Assembly: GCF_022179645.1 (NCBI RefSeq)
Contig: NZ_BPRA01000005.1
Location: 124,001 to 188,000 of the forward strand
Direction of reading: 5' to 3'
DNA length: 64,000 nt
Source: Methylobacterium thuringiense
GTDB taxonomy: Bacteria > Pseudomonadota > Alphaproteobacteria > Rhizobiales > Beijerinckiaceae
Shown here: positions 27,335-36,169 of the stretch, one piece after another
How the letters are laid out: every line of letters begins with the position of its first letter
Position numbering within the stretch: position 1 is the stretch's first letter
The notes under the pieces: generated by a model
What the model was told of the DNA's origin: nothing
What the model saw: the letters and a program-made list of their open reading frames with translations, nothing else
Database searches by the model: none
Program-made: the position numbers and the translations under genes

Positions 27335-27768
27335 CTCTGCCCAGGCCGGAGCCCGGCCTCGTCATCCGCTACGCCTACCCCTGGCTCTCCGAACATCGTG
27401 CCGGATGCGAAGAAGGCGTGAAGGATCGGCCGTGTGCGATCGTGCTGACCGTAGCCGACGAGGCTGACGTGACGCGCTGCCTTGTCGTACCCGTCACCCA
27501 CAGCGCACCGAGTACATCGACTGAAGCGCTCGAACTGCCTCCCGAGGCGAAGAGGCATCTCGGCCTCGATTCCGAGCGGTCCTGGGTCATCCTGTCCGAA
27601 TGTAACGACTTCGTCTGGCCCGGCCCCGATCTCCGCCGGGCCGGCACGCAGTGTGATGCGTCCATCGCCTACGGTTTCCTGCCGCCGCGCTTCTTCGCAG
27701 AGCTGCGACGCCGGTTCGTTGCGTTGGCACGCGAGCGCCGGAACCTTCGCGTCATTCGGACCGACTGA
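27331..27768 (+). CDS. PemK/MazF-like toxin
   Basis: A 145-residue protein coupled to the antitoxin gene. The PGLVIRYAYPWLSEHRAGCEEGVKDRPCAIVLTV start and the LVVPVTHSAP strand match PemK-like growth inhibitors found in alphaproteobacteria as I recall them. PemK/MazF toxins are mRNA interferases. The family resemblance is moderate and the cleavage specificity unknown. Reading frame and C terminus (GFLPPRFFAELRRRF) look intact. Confidence 0.78.
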   Translation: MTLPRPEPGLVIRYAYPWLSEHRAGCEEGVKDRPCAIVLTVADEADVTRCLVVPVTHSAPSTSTEALELPPEAKRHLGLDSERSWVILSECNDFVWPGPDLRRAGTQCDASIAYGFLPPRFFAELRRRFVALARERRNLRVIRTD

Positions 27769-27905
27769 CTCCGCTCCGATTTGACAACCCGCCCGGCCTA
27801 ACCCACTTCGGTCGCGGTACGAGGCCCCGGCTGTTGCTGGGAGCGCGTCGGCGCATTTCCGAATAACAGGTCGTCGCGCCGAGGCTTCGTGAGGGGCAGA
27901 GGTTC

Positions 27906-30575
27906 ATGAAAGTCGTCGTCGTCGAGTCGCCGGCCAAGGCCAAGACGATCAACAAGTACCTCGGCAAGGATTACGAGGTCCTGGCCTCGTTCGGCCATAT
28001 CCGCGACCTGCCGGCCAAGGACGGCTCGGTCGATCCGGAAGCCGACTTCGCGATGCTGTGGGAGCTGCAGGACAAGGGCTCGCAGCGCGTCTCCGAGATC
28101 GCCCGGGCGATCAAGGGCGCGGAAAAGCTCATCCTCGCGACCGACCCGGATCGCGAGGGCGAGGCGATCTCCTGGCATGTCGTCGAGGCGCTCACCGCCA
28201 AGAAGGCGCTCAAGGGCATCCCGATCGAGCGCGTGACCTTCAACGCCATCACCAAGGCCTCCGTTGACGCGGCGATGAAGAAGCCGCGCCAGATCGACCA
28301 GGCGCTGGTCGACGCCTATCTGGCGCGCCGCGCTCTCGATTACCTCGTCGGCTTCAACCTCTCGCCGGTGCTGTGGCGCAAGCTTCCCGGGGCCAAGTCG
28401 GCCGGTCGCGTGCAGTCGGTGGCCCTGCGGCTCGTCGTCGAGCGCGAGATGGAGATCGAGCGCTTCAAGCCCCGCGAGTACTGGTCGCTGGTGGCGACGC
28501 TCGTGACCGAAGAGGGTGCGATGTTCGAGGCCCGGCTGACCGGGGCCGACGGCAAGCGGATCCAGCGGCTCGACGTCGGCAACGGCGAGGACGCCGCGCG
28601 CTTCAAGAAGGATCTCGAACTCGCGACCTTCCAGGTGGCCTCGGTCGAGGCCAAGCCCGCCAAGCGCCACCCCGCCCCGCCCTTCACGACCTCGACGCTG
28701 CAGCAGGAGGCCTCCCGCAAGCTCGGGATGGCGCCGGCCCAGACGATGCGGGTCGCGCAGCGCCTCTACGAGGGCGTCGACATCGGCGGCGAGACGGTCG
28801 GCCTGATCACCTACATGCGGACCGACGGCGTCGACATGGCGCCGGAGGCGATCAAGGACGCCCGCTCCGTGATCGGCAAGGAATACGGCCCGCGCTACGT
28901 GCCGGACGTGCCGCGCAAGTACACGGTGAAGGCCAAGAATGCCCAGGAGGCCCACGAGGCCGTGCGCCCGACCGAGATGAGCCGGCTGCCGAAGCAGGTC
29001 GCGCGCATGCTCGATTCCGAGCAGGCCAAGCTCTACGACCTGATCTGGACGCGGACCGTCGCGAGCCAGATGGAATCGGCCGAACTCGAGCGCACCACCG
29101 TCGAGATCACCGCCAAGGTCGGCCCGCGCACCATCGAGTTGCGCGCCACCGGACAGGTCGTGAAATTCGATGGCTTCCTCACCCTCTACCAGGAGGGCAA
29201 GGACGACGAGGAGGACGAGGACGGCAAGCGCCTGCCGCCGATGGCCGCCGGCGACCCGCTCAAGCGCGAGCGCATCGCCTCGACCCAGCACTTCACCGAG
29301 CCGCCGCCGCGCTTTTCGGAGGCGAGCCTCGTCAAGCGCATGGAAGAGCTCGGCATCGGCCGGCCCTCGACCTATGCCGCCGTGCTCCAGACCCTGCGCG
29401 ACCGAGAATACGTCAAGATCGAAAAGAAGCGGCTGCAGCCGGAGGACAAGGGTCGGCTCGTTACCGGCTTCCTCGAGAGCTTCTTCAAGCGCTACGTGGA
29501 GTACGACTTCACGGCCGACCTCGAAGGCCAGCTCGACCGGGTCTCCAACGCCGAGATCGACTGGCGCGACGTTCTGCGCGACTTCTGGCGCGACTTCTCT
29601 GCCGCGATCGGCGGTACCAAGGAGCTGCGCGTCACCGAGGTGCTGGAGGCGCTGAACGGCCTCCTCGGTCCGCACATCTTTCCGGAGAAGGCCGACGGCT
29701 CGAACCCGCGCACCTGCCCGACCTGCAACACCGGCCAACTCTCGCTGAAGCTCGGCAAGTTCGGCGCTTTCGTCGGCTGTTCGAACTATCCCGATTGCAA
29801 GTTCACCCGCCAGCTCGCCACCTCCGGTGCCGAGGGCGAGGGTGACGGCACGTCCGAGGGCGGCCAGCCGGGCGTGCGGGTGCTCGGCGACGATCCCGCC
29901 ACCGGCCTGCCCGTAACCATCCGCGACGGGCGCTTCGGGACGTTCCTGCAGCTCGGCGAGGCCTCCACCGAGAAGGACGCCGCGAAGCCGAAGCGCTCGT
30001 CGCTGCCGAAGGGCATGGCGGCCTCCAGCGTCGATCTCGCCATCGCCCTGCGGCTGCTGTCGCTGCCGCGCGAGGTGGCGAAGCACCCCGAGAGCGGTGA
30101 GCCGATCCTCGCGAGCATCGGCCGCTACGGCCCTTACGTGCAGCACGGAAAGACCTACGCCAACCTCGGCAAGGACGACGACGTGCTCGAGATCGGCGGC
30201 AATCGCGCCATCGACCTCATCGTCGCCAAGGAGCAGGGCGGCGGCCGCGGCCGGCCGTCGAGCGATCCGTGCCGCGCGCTGGGCAAGGACGAGGCCACGG
30301 GCCGCGACCTCGTGGTCAAGGCCGGCAAGTACGGGCCCTATGTCAGCGACGGCGACGTCAACGCCACGCTGCCGAAGTCCATGTCCGCCGACGCCCTCAC
30401 GCTCGCCGAGGGCATCGACCTGGTGAACGCCAAGCGCGCCTCGGGCGGCGGCAAGAAGGCGCCGGCGCGGGGCCGCAAGACGGCGGCAAAGAAGCCGGCG
30501 GCGGGAGCTGCGAAGAAGGCTCCGGCGAAGAAGCCGGCGGCCAAGAAGGCGGCGGCGAAGAAGAGCGCGAGCTGA
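27906..30575 (+). CDS. topA: DNA topoisomerase I
   Basis: An 889-residue type IA topoisomerase. The N-terminal Toprim domain has VVESPAKAKTI and DPDREGEAISWH; the catalytic tyrosine is Tyr303 in ITYMRTDG. A C4 zinc motif (CPTC...CSNYPDC, about 603-631) is followed by further zinc-ribbon-like repeats that lack cysteines, then a Lys/Ala/Pro tail of about 40 residues typical of alphaproteobacterial TopA. It relaxes negative supercoils. In many relatives it lies next to dprA; here about 7 kb of other genes separate them. Confidence 0.96.
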   Translation: MKVVVVESPAKAKTINKYLGKDYEVLASFGHIRDLPAKDGSVDPEADFAMLWELQDKGSQRVSEIARAIKGAEKLILATDPDREGEAISWHVVEALTAKKALKGIPIERVTFNAITKASVDAAMKKPRQIDQALVDAYLARRALDYLVGFNLSPVLWRKLPGAKSAGRVQSVALRLVVEREMEIERFKPREYWSLVATLVTEEGAMFEARLTGADGKRIQRLDVGNGEDAARFKKDLELATFQVASVEAKPAKRHPAPPFTTSTLQQEASRKLGMAPAQTMRVAQRLYEGVDIGGETVGLITYMRTDGVDMAPEAIKDARSVIGKEYGPRYVPDVPRKYTVKAKNAQEAHEAVRPTEMSRLPKQVARMLDSEQAKLYDLIWTRTVASQMESAELERTTVEITAKVGPRTIELRATGQVVKFDGFLTLYQEGKDDEEDEDGKRLPPMAAGDPLKRERIASTQHFTEPPPRFSEASLVKRMEELGIGRPSTYAAVLQTLRDREYVKIEKKRLQPEDKGRLVTGFLESFFKRYVEYDFTADLEGQLDRVSNAEIDWRDVLRDFWRDFSAAIGGTKELRVTEVLEALNGLLGPHIFPEKADGSNPRTCPTCNTGQLSLKLGKFGAFVGCSNYPDCKFTRQLATSGAEGEGDGTSEGGQPGVRVLGDDPATGLPVTIRDGRFGTFLQLGEASTEKDAAKPKRSSLPKGMAASSVDLAIALRLLSLPREVAKHPESGEPILASIGRYGPYVQHGKTYANLGKDDDVLEIGGNRAIDLIVAKEQGGGRGRPSSDPCRALGKDEATGRDLVVKAGKYGPYVSDGDVNATLPKSMSADALTLAEGIDLVNAKRASGGGKKAPARGRKTAAKKPAAGAAKKAPAKKPAAKKAAAKKSAS

Positions 30576-30601
30576 GGGCCATTGCCCTCGGCTTCCACCG
30601 G

Positions 30602-30639
30602 GCAGTGCAGAGTCGTAGTTCTCGAATCCACTGCACTGC
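30602..30639 (+). promoter_or_regulatory. Inverted repeat upstream of the second antitoxin, possible operator
   Basis: Perfect nine-base arms GCAGTGCAG (30602-30610) and CTGCACTGC (30631-30639) are separated by 20 bases and end 14 bases before the antitoxin ATG. This placement suits an autoregulatory operator, or alternatively a leader hairpin after topA. Confidence 0.5.
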
Positions 30640-30653
30640 GTTAGGCTGTCTAC

Positions 30654-30878
30654 ATGGCTGATCGCTCCGATAGCTCCACGATTGACCCTGCGCCGCAGCA
30701 CCCTCCTGCGGGCTCGGCGGACCAAACGCGGTTCGCCGCGGACGCCCTCCGTTTGGAGACGATCCCTGACGAGCACCGGGCCTCGGTGATCCGTGGCCTC
30801 GCTGATCTACGAGACGGCCGGATTGCCGCCGCCGCCGACGCCGAGGTCGAAGCCGTCTACCGTCGCTTCGGCCGTTGA
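30654..30878 (+). CDS. Putative antitoxin of a ParDE-like pair
   Basis: A 74-residue protein with a disordered, Ser/Pro-rich first 22 residues and a helical, charged second half (DEHRASVIRGLADLRDGRIAAA). I do not recognise a specific antitoxin family by motif. The assignment rests on position: its stop overlaps the start (TTGA) of a clear ParE-type toxin reading frame, and an inverted repeat lies just upstream. The toxin frame is broken, so this may be an orphaned antitoxin. Confidence 0.65.
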   Translation: MADRSDSSTIDPAPQHPPAGSADQTRFAADALRLETIPDEHRASVIRGLADLRDGRIAAAADAEVEAVYRRFGR

Positions 30879-31169
30879 GAGTTCAGTACACCCGCAACGC
30901 GCTCGACGATCTCGCCGGCATCATCGCCTATCTCGCCCCGCGAAACCCCTATGCCGGTGAGAGACTGCGCGTCGACATCCGCGCTGCCGTAGATCGCCTC
31001 GCCGACCATCCCTTCAGCGGCCGTGAGCAGGAACGAGGAAGCCGTGCGGCGGATCGTGTCGCCCGGCTATCGCTACGCAATCTACTACCACGTTGATCCG
31101 CAGGCCGATTTGGTCTCGATCCTCGCCATACTGCATCCGGCGTGCGAGCAGCCGTTCCAGAGTGTGTGA
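30875..31169 (+). pseudogene. ParE-family toxin, frameshifted
   Basis: The first 52 codons read as a normal RelE/ParE toxin (VQYTRNALDDLAGIIAYL, then VDRLADHPFSGREQ). The remainder of the domain (NEEAVRRIVSPGYRYAIYYHVD, then LVSILAILHPA) continues in the next frame and ends at a TGA at 31167-31169. Dropping one G at about 31031 restores a full-length toxin of about 97 residues. It is either inactivated, mis-sequenced or, less likely, read by frameshifting. As written, the product stops early with an unrelated arginine-rich tail. Confidence 0.85.
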
Positions 31170-31226
31170 CGGCAGCGCCCTTGCGGCCAATCCCCGACCC
31201 GCCTAGTTTTCCATTCAGCATCACGA

Positions 31227-31310
31227 GTTGAGCCGACGCTCAACGCCAACCTGCCCTTCCCGGCAAGGTGGCGCCCTGATCAAACAGGGGATGCGGCCGG
31301 TCCGGCAACC
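31227..31310 (+). promoter_or_regulatory. Possible structured RNA leader upstream of threonine aldolase
   Basis: Three hairpins follow one another: a perfect 7-bp stem at 31227-31244, a longer stem with one bulge at 31245-31272, and a 5-bp stem at 31274-31289. A GCCGGTCCGGCAACC stretch follows at 31296-31310, reminiscent of the conserved GGCAACC core of SAM-I/SAM-IV riboswitches, but I cannot fit the full consensus. A regulatory RNA is only a suggestion. Confidence 0.3.
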
Positions 31311-31355
31311 AAGGGGACTTCGCCGCGCGTCAGCTCATCCGAATGGAAAAGAGCC

Positions 31356-32408
31356 GTGGCCGACATCCTCACCGAGCAGCAATTCGCCAGCGACAATTAT
31401 TCGGGGATTTGCCCGGAGGCCTGGAACGCGATGGCCGAGGCCAACACGGGCCACGCCCCCGCCTATGGCGCCGATGCTTGGACCGAGCGGGCGGCGGAAG
31501 CCTTCAGAAACCTGTTCGAGACCGACTGCGAGGTGTTCTTCGCCTTCAACGGCACGGCGGCGAATTCGATGGCGCTCGCCTCGCTCTGCCAAAGCTATCA
31601 CAGCGTGATCTGCGCCGAGAGCGCCCATGTCGAGACCGACGAGTGCGGCGCGCCGGAATTCTTCTCCGGCGGCTCGAAGCTGCTGACCGCGCCGACGACG
31701 GACGGGCTGCTGACGCCCGAGGCGGTGCGGGCGGTGGCCGGACGGCGCAGCGACATCCACTTCCCGAAGCCGCGCGCGGTGACGATCACGCAATCGACCG
31801 AGACCGGCCGGGTCTATTCCGTCGCGCAACTGCAGGCGCTCTCCGAAACCTGCCGGAGCCTCGGCCTGCGCCTGCACATGGACGGTGCCCGCTTCGCCAA
31901 CGCCTGCGCCTCGCTGCAGCGCTCGCCCGCAGAGCTGACCTGGAAATCCGGCGTCGACGTGCTCTGCTTCGGCGGCACCAAGAACGGCATGGCGGTGGGC
32001 GAGGCGATCCTGTTCTTCGACCGGGCGATGGCGGAGGACTTCGACTACCGCTGCAAGCAGGCCGGCCAGCTCGCCTCGAAGATGCGCTACCTCTCGGCCC
32101 CCTGGGTCGGGATGCTGGAGAGCGGAGCCTGGCTCCGCAACGCCGAGCACGCCAATGCCTGCGCCCGAAGGCTCGCCGCCGCGGTGGCCGACGTGCCGGG
32201 TGTGTCCGCGATGTTCCCGGTCGAGGCGAACGCCGTATTTCTATCGGCGGCGCCGGACGTGCTCGACGCCCTCGCCCGGCGGGGCTGGCGCTTCTACACC
32301 TTCATCGGCGGCGGAGCGCGGTTCATGTTCGCCTGGGATACGGCGCCCGAGCGGGTCGATGCCCTGGCGCGGGACATCCGCGCCTGCGCGGTGCCGGTGG
32401 CGGCCTGA
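31356..32408 (+). CDS. ltaE: Low-specificity L-threonine aldolase-like PLP enzyme
   Basis: A 350-residue fold-type I PLP enzyme of the beta-eliminating lyase/threonine aldolase family. The PLP lysine is Lys209 in CFGGTKNGMAVGE; other motifs are FAFNGTAANSMAL, ESAHVETDECGAPE and RLHMDGARFANA. It splits threonine or allo-threonine to glycine and acetaldehyde; serine-type substrates are possible. The start is a GTG at 31356 preceded by AAAAGAG. A long leader of about 185 bases with stem-loops lies upstream. Confidence 0.88.
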   Translation: MADILTEQQFASDNYSGICPEAWNAMAEANTGHAPAYGADAWTERAAEAFRNLFETDCEVFFAFNGTAANSMALASLCQSYHSVICAESAHVETDECGAPEFFSGGSKLLTAPTTDGLLTPEAVRAVAGRRSDIHFPKPRAVTITQSTETGRVYSVAQLQALSETCRSLGLRLHMDGARFANACASLQRSPAELTWKSGVDVLCFGGTKNGMAVGEAILFFDRAMAEDFDYRCKQAGQLASKMRYLSAPWVGMLESGAWLRNAEHANACARRLAAAVADVPGVSAMFPVEANAVFLSAAPDVLDALARRGWRFYTFIGGGARFMFAWDTAPERVDALARDIRACAVPVAA

Positions 32409-32418
32409 GGCTTCCGCG

Positions 32419-32613
32419 TCAAACGAGGTAGGTGATCGTCGCGGCAACGGCCGTGGCGAAGGTCGCGAGGGTGATCGCGGCCGGCGTCAGCAGCATCGGC
32501 CCGCGCAGGGCGGAGACCCGCTCCCCCTCGTCGGCACACCCGAAAGCCTGTCCGGCCGCCTGCTCGAGGCGGACGAGGGAGAGATGACGCGCTTGGGCGG
32601 CGGCGGTGGTCAT
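32419..32613 (-). CDS. Small membrane protein with EcfG-like promoter
   Basis: A 64-residue protein with a polar N-terminal half (QARHLSLVRLEQAAGQ) and one C-terminal membrane segment (MLLTPAAITLATFATAVAATITYLV). No family is recognised. The ATG at 32613 has a GGGAGA ribosome site eight bases upstream. An apparently perfect general-stress sigma factor site lies about 60 bases upstream on the same strand. It converges with the threonine aldolase gene, ten bases apart. Confidence 0.68.
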   Translation of the reverse strand: MTTAAAQARHLSLVRLEQAAGQAFGCADEGERVSALRGPMLLTPAAITLATFATAVAATITYLV

Positions 32614-32670
32614 CGAAAAAGTCTCCCTGTGGCGTCGGGTCGGCGGCAAAGCTTGACCATTGCGTTAACC

Positions 32671-32696
32671 AACGCGCGAATGTCGCACCCGGTTCC
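32671..32696 (-). promoter_or_regulatory. EcfG (general stress response) type promoter
   Basis: On the minus strand GGAAC (32696-32692) and CGTT (32674-32671) are separated by 17 bases, matching the GGAAC-N16/17-CGTT consensus known for EcfG sigma factors of Methylobacterium and relatives. The next gene on that strand starts at 32613. Confidence 0.6.
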
Positions 32697-32884
32697 GTGC
32701 CGGAGGCGGCCTGCGACGCGATGTTAACCACGGCGAGCCGACACTCCGATGACACCGGGCTGCCTGCGCCGGCCGGCGTGTCGGCCGCTCACTGGCTCGG
32801 CCCCGGCCCGCATGCGATGATGCGCTGCGCCCGGGCGACGGAATCGCGCTGTTTGTTTCCGTTCTGTTCTGGTACGATCGAGGG

Positions 32885-34999
32885 ATGAAGGCGAATGCTG
32901 CGCGACCAAACCCAGGCGTCCGGAGCCGCCGCGTGAGCGACCCCGCACGCGATCTGTTCGGTCCCGGAGCCAAGGGAGCAGCCGCCACGCCGAAGGACGT
33001 CCAGCCGGACGCCGCCGAGCGCCGCCGCAAGGTCGCGGTCGTGCCGGCGGTCGAGAGCGCCGAGGCGGGCTATAACGCCTCCGACATCGAGGTGCTGGAG
33101 GGGTTGGAGCCGGTGCGGCGCCGGCCCGGCATGTATATTGGCGGCACGGACGACCGCGCCCTGCACCACCTCTTCGCCGAGGTGATCGACAATTCGATGG
33201 ACGAGGCGGTGGCGGGCCATGCCAGCTTCATCGAGGTGGAGCTCGAGGAAGGCGGCAGCCTCGTCGTGACCGATAACGGCCGCGGCATCCCCATCGACCC
33301 GCACCCGAAGTTTCCCGGCAAGTCGGCGCTCGAGGTCATCATGACCACGCTGCATGCCGGCGGTAAATTCGATTCCAAGGTCTACGAGACCTCCGGCGGC
33401 CTGCACGGCGTCGGCATCTCGGTGGTGAACGCCCTGTCGGACGTTCTCGAAGTCGAGGTCGCCCGCAACCAGACCCTCTACCGCCAGAATTTTTCCCGCG
33501 GGCATGCGCAGGGGCCGATCGTCGAGGTCGGGCGCGTCAACAACCGGCGCGGCACCCGCGTGCGCTTCCACCCCGACGCCCAAATCTTCGGGGCCCACCA
33601 TTTCGACCCGCGCCGCCTCTTCAAGATGGCGCGCTCCAAGGCCTACCTCTTCGGCGGCGTCGAGATCCGCTGGCGCTGCGCGCCGTCCCTCGTCGAGGGC
33701 ATGGAGGGAGTCCCGTCCGAAGCCGTGCATAAATTCCCCGGCGGCCTGCGCGACTATCTCGGCCGCGAGATCGACGGCAAGGAGCTCGTCACCGAAGCGG
33801 TGTTTTCGGGCAAGATCACCAAGCCCGGCGGCCACGGCTCCATGGAATGGGCCGTCGCCTGGATGGTGCAGGACGACGGGGTGTCGTCCTCCTACTGCAA
33901 CACGATCCCGACGCCCGAGGGCGGCACCCACGAGGCGGGCCTGCGCGTCGCGCTGCTCCGGGCGCTCCGCGAGCATGCCGAGCGCGTGAACCAGGCCAAG
34001 CGCATGGCCCACGTCACCACCGACGACGTCATGGCCACCTGCGCCTCGATGCTGTCCGTGTTCATCCGCGAGCCGGAATTCCAGGGCCAGACCAAGGACA
34101 AGCTCGCCACCGTCGAGGCCTCGCGTATCGTCGAGACCGGGATCCGAGACGCCTTCGACCATTGGCTCGCCGCCTCCCCGGCCCAGGCCAACAAGCTCTT
34201 GGACTGGGTGATCGACCGCGCCGAGGAGCGCCTGCGCCGCCGCCAGGAGAAGGAGGTCGCCCGCAAGAGCGCCACCCGCAAGCTGCGCCTGCCCGGCAAG
34301 CTGGCCGACTGCTCGGCCGCCGGCACGGCCGGCTCCGAGATCTTCATCGTCGAGGGCGATTCGGCCGGCGGCTCCGCCAAGCAGGCGCGCGACCGGAAGA
34401 CCCAAGCCATTCTCCCCTTGCGCGGAAAGATCCTGAACGTCGCTTCGGCCAGCCGGGACAAGCTCGGCGCCAACCAGCTCATCGGCGACCTGACCCTGGC
34501 GCTCGGTTGCGGCACCCTCGCCAACTTCCGCGAGGCGGACCTGCGCTACGACAAGGTGATCATCATGACGGACGCCGACGTCGACGGCGCCCACATCGCC
34601 TCGCTGCTGATCACCTTCTTCTACCGGCAGATGCCGAAACTGATCGACAAGGGCCACCTCTACCTCGCGATCCCCCCGCTCTACCGCCTGCAGCAGGGCG
34701 CGAAGATCCACTACGCCCGCGACGACGCCGACAAGGACCGGATCATCAAGACCGTCTTCAAGGCCGGCAAGGTCGAGATCGGCCGCTTCAAGGGCCTCGG
34801 CGAGATGATGCCCGCCCAGTTGAAGGAGACCACGATGGACCCGAAGAAGCGCACGCTGCTCCGGGTCGCGATTCTGGACGAGGCCCGCGAGAGCACCGGC
34901 GACACCGTCGACCGGCTGATGGGCAACAAGCCGGAGGCGCGGTTCGCGTTCATTCAGGAGCGGGCAGCGTTCGCGGATGGGGCTGAGTTGGATATTTGA
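32885..34999 (+). CDS. parE: DNA topoisomerase IV subunit B
   Basis: A 704-residue type IIA topoisomerase B subunit. The GHKL ATPase has EVIDNSMDEAV, TDNGRGIPID and GGLHGVGISVVNALS; the Toprim domain has EGDSAGGSAKQARD (about residue 490) and DADVDGAHI (about 562). Length and absence of the long GyrB insertions favour ParE over GyrB. With ParC, not in this window, it decatenates replicated chromosomes. The 50 or so N-terminal residues are variable. Confidence 0.94.
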   Translation: MKANAARPNPGVRSRRVSDPARDLFGPGAKGAAATPKDVQPDAAERRRKVAVVPAVESAEAGYNASDIEVLEGLEPVRRRPGMYIGGTDDRALHHLFAEVIDNSMDEAVAGHASFIEVELEEGGSLVVTDNGRGIPIDPHPKFPGKSALEVIMTTLHAGGKFDSKVYETSGGLHGVGISVVNALSDVLEVEVARNQTLYRQNFSRGHAQGPIVEVGRVNNRRGTRVRFHPDAQIFGAHHFDPRRLFKMARSKAYLFGGVEIRWRCAPSLVEGMEGVPSEAVHKFPGGLRDYLGREIDGKELVTEAVFSGKITKPGGHGSMEWAVAWMVQDDGVSSSYCNTIPTPEGGTHEAGLRVALLRALREHAERVNQAKRMAHVTTDDVMATCASMLSVFIREPEFQGQTKDKLATVEASRIVETGIRDAFDHWLAASPAQANKLLDWVIDRAEERLRRRQEKEVARKSATRKLRLPGKLADCSAAGTAGSEIFIVEGDSAGGSAKQARDRKTQAILPLRGKILNVASASRDKLGANQLIGDLTLALGCGTLANFREADLRYDKVIIMTDADVDGAHIASLLITFFYRQMPKLIDKGHLYLAIPPLYRLQQGAKIHYARDDADKDRIIKTVFKAGKVEIGRFKGLGEMMPAQLKETTMDPKKRTLLRVAILDEARESTGDTVDRLMGNKPEARFAFIQERAAFADGAELDI

Positions 35000-35063
35000 A
35001 TTTTCTGATTGAGCAGTTAGTTTGAGAGACGGAAACGTCCAAAAATTACCTGTGAGCTAAGGC

Positions 35064-36011
35064 ATGAAACAGATTTTGATTCTGCATATTGCTTGGATGA
35101 GAGATTACTGTGGGTTAAAAAATGATAAGCCTTATGGTCAGTTTGGGCATATGACACAGGGTGGAAGCCCTCACAAAGCATTCAATTTTCTTCCCTATAA
35201 AGACCGATGTTATGGTTATGCTGCTGTTAGCAATGGTCGTGTAAATCTCCAAAAGCTTGGTGGTGATACCGAGGCTGAATACTTAGATAATATTCTCGTT
35301 ATTTGGACTGCAACGCACCCTTCTCAAAGAGATCCGATAAGCAAACGGAGATATCGATACGTCGTAGGGTGGTATAACAAAGCCCGTGTCTCGGCCGACA
35401 TGCTGGAGCGGTCCAAAATAGCGGCTGCAAAAGAATTAAAGGATATAGACAAACTTATATATATAGCCTCTGCAAATGCTTTTGATTGCTGTCTCCTTAA
35501 AGAAGTAGATCGAATATTTGAAGTTCCAGCTATGATAAAAGGGTACCCAGGCGTATCGCCTGCATTTTATCCCAGCGAAAACAGCAATCAAGAATGGATT
35601 TTAAGTCTTAGAGATTATATTGAAACAAAAAGCATTTTAGAAAATAAAGCTTTAAAAAATATTATCGACAATCTTGATGGGGCTACTTCTGAGCGTAGAG
35701 AGTATCTACGCGAAGTTTTTGTCCGAGATGCCAAGCATGTGAAAGAATTAAAAAAGCTGTATGGTGGACGATGCCAGATTTCCGGTCAGAAAGTCTTGGA
35801 AGATTTTTCAGTAGATATAACAGAGGCCCATCATATTAGATGGCTAACGCGCGGGGGCTCTGATGAAAAGGATAATATGATTGTTTTATCTCCTAATCTA
35901 CATGCCGCTATTCATGCGACCAATGCAGAATTTAATTGGTCTGAACTAAGTTTCGACATTGGCGGGAAAAAATTTCCGGTCATTCTAAATAAACATTTAA
36001 AAAATAAATAG
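35064..36011 (+). CDS. AT-rich HNH endonuclease, likely acquired
   Basis: A 315-residue protein with an HNH motif near the C terminus (ITEAHHIRWLTRGGSDEKDN, then LSPNLHAAIH, about residues 255-285). The N-terminal 115 residues (ILHIAWMRDYCG, INxL-type turn VNLQKLGG, ILVIWTATHP, YVVGWYNKARV) resemble a beta-rich module I recall at the front of HNH-type restriction nucleases; that link is inference. By eye the gene is near 40 percent GC against well over 60 for its neighbours, with AT-ending codons. It stands alone, without a methyltransferase. A modification-dependent or defence nuclease is the best guess. Confidence 0.75.
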   Translation: MKQILILHIAWMRDYCGLKNDKPYGQFGHMTQGGSPHKAFNFLPYKDRCYGYAAVSNGRVNLQKLGGDTEAEYLDNILVIWTATHPSQRDPISKRRYRYVVGWYNKARVSADMLERSKIAAAKELKDIDKLIYIASANAFDCCLLKEVDRIFEVPAMIKGYPGVSPAFYPSENSNQEWILSLRDYIETKSILENKALKNIIDNLDGATSERREYLREVFVRDAKHVKELKKLYGGRCQISGQKVLEDFSVDITEAHHIRWLTRGGSDEKDNMIVLSPNLHAAIHATNAEFNWSELSFDIGGKKFPVILNKHLKNK

Positions 36012-36169
36012 TACCGGAAATATTTTCAGTGCCGAGAAGTGCCAAAAATCGCGTAAGGCGCAAAATTTCGGACGTTCTCAGTATTAACGTTCGGCAAGAA
36101 AATTGTCATGATTTTCCGGGCGTCCGTCAAGTCTTCGGCGGCTTTGTCAAGATAGGCTCACCCCCGGTT

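Noticed and set aside
27798-30776. A 992-codon open frame on the minus strand over topA
   Set aside because: Antisense shadow; topA on the plus strand has all catalytic motifs.
32789-34711. A 640-codon open frame opposite topoisomerase IV subunit B
   Set aside because: Antisense of a clear parE; no recognisable domain.
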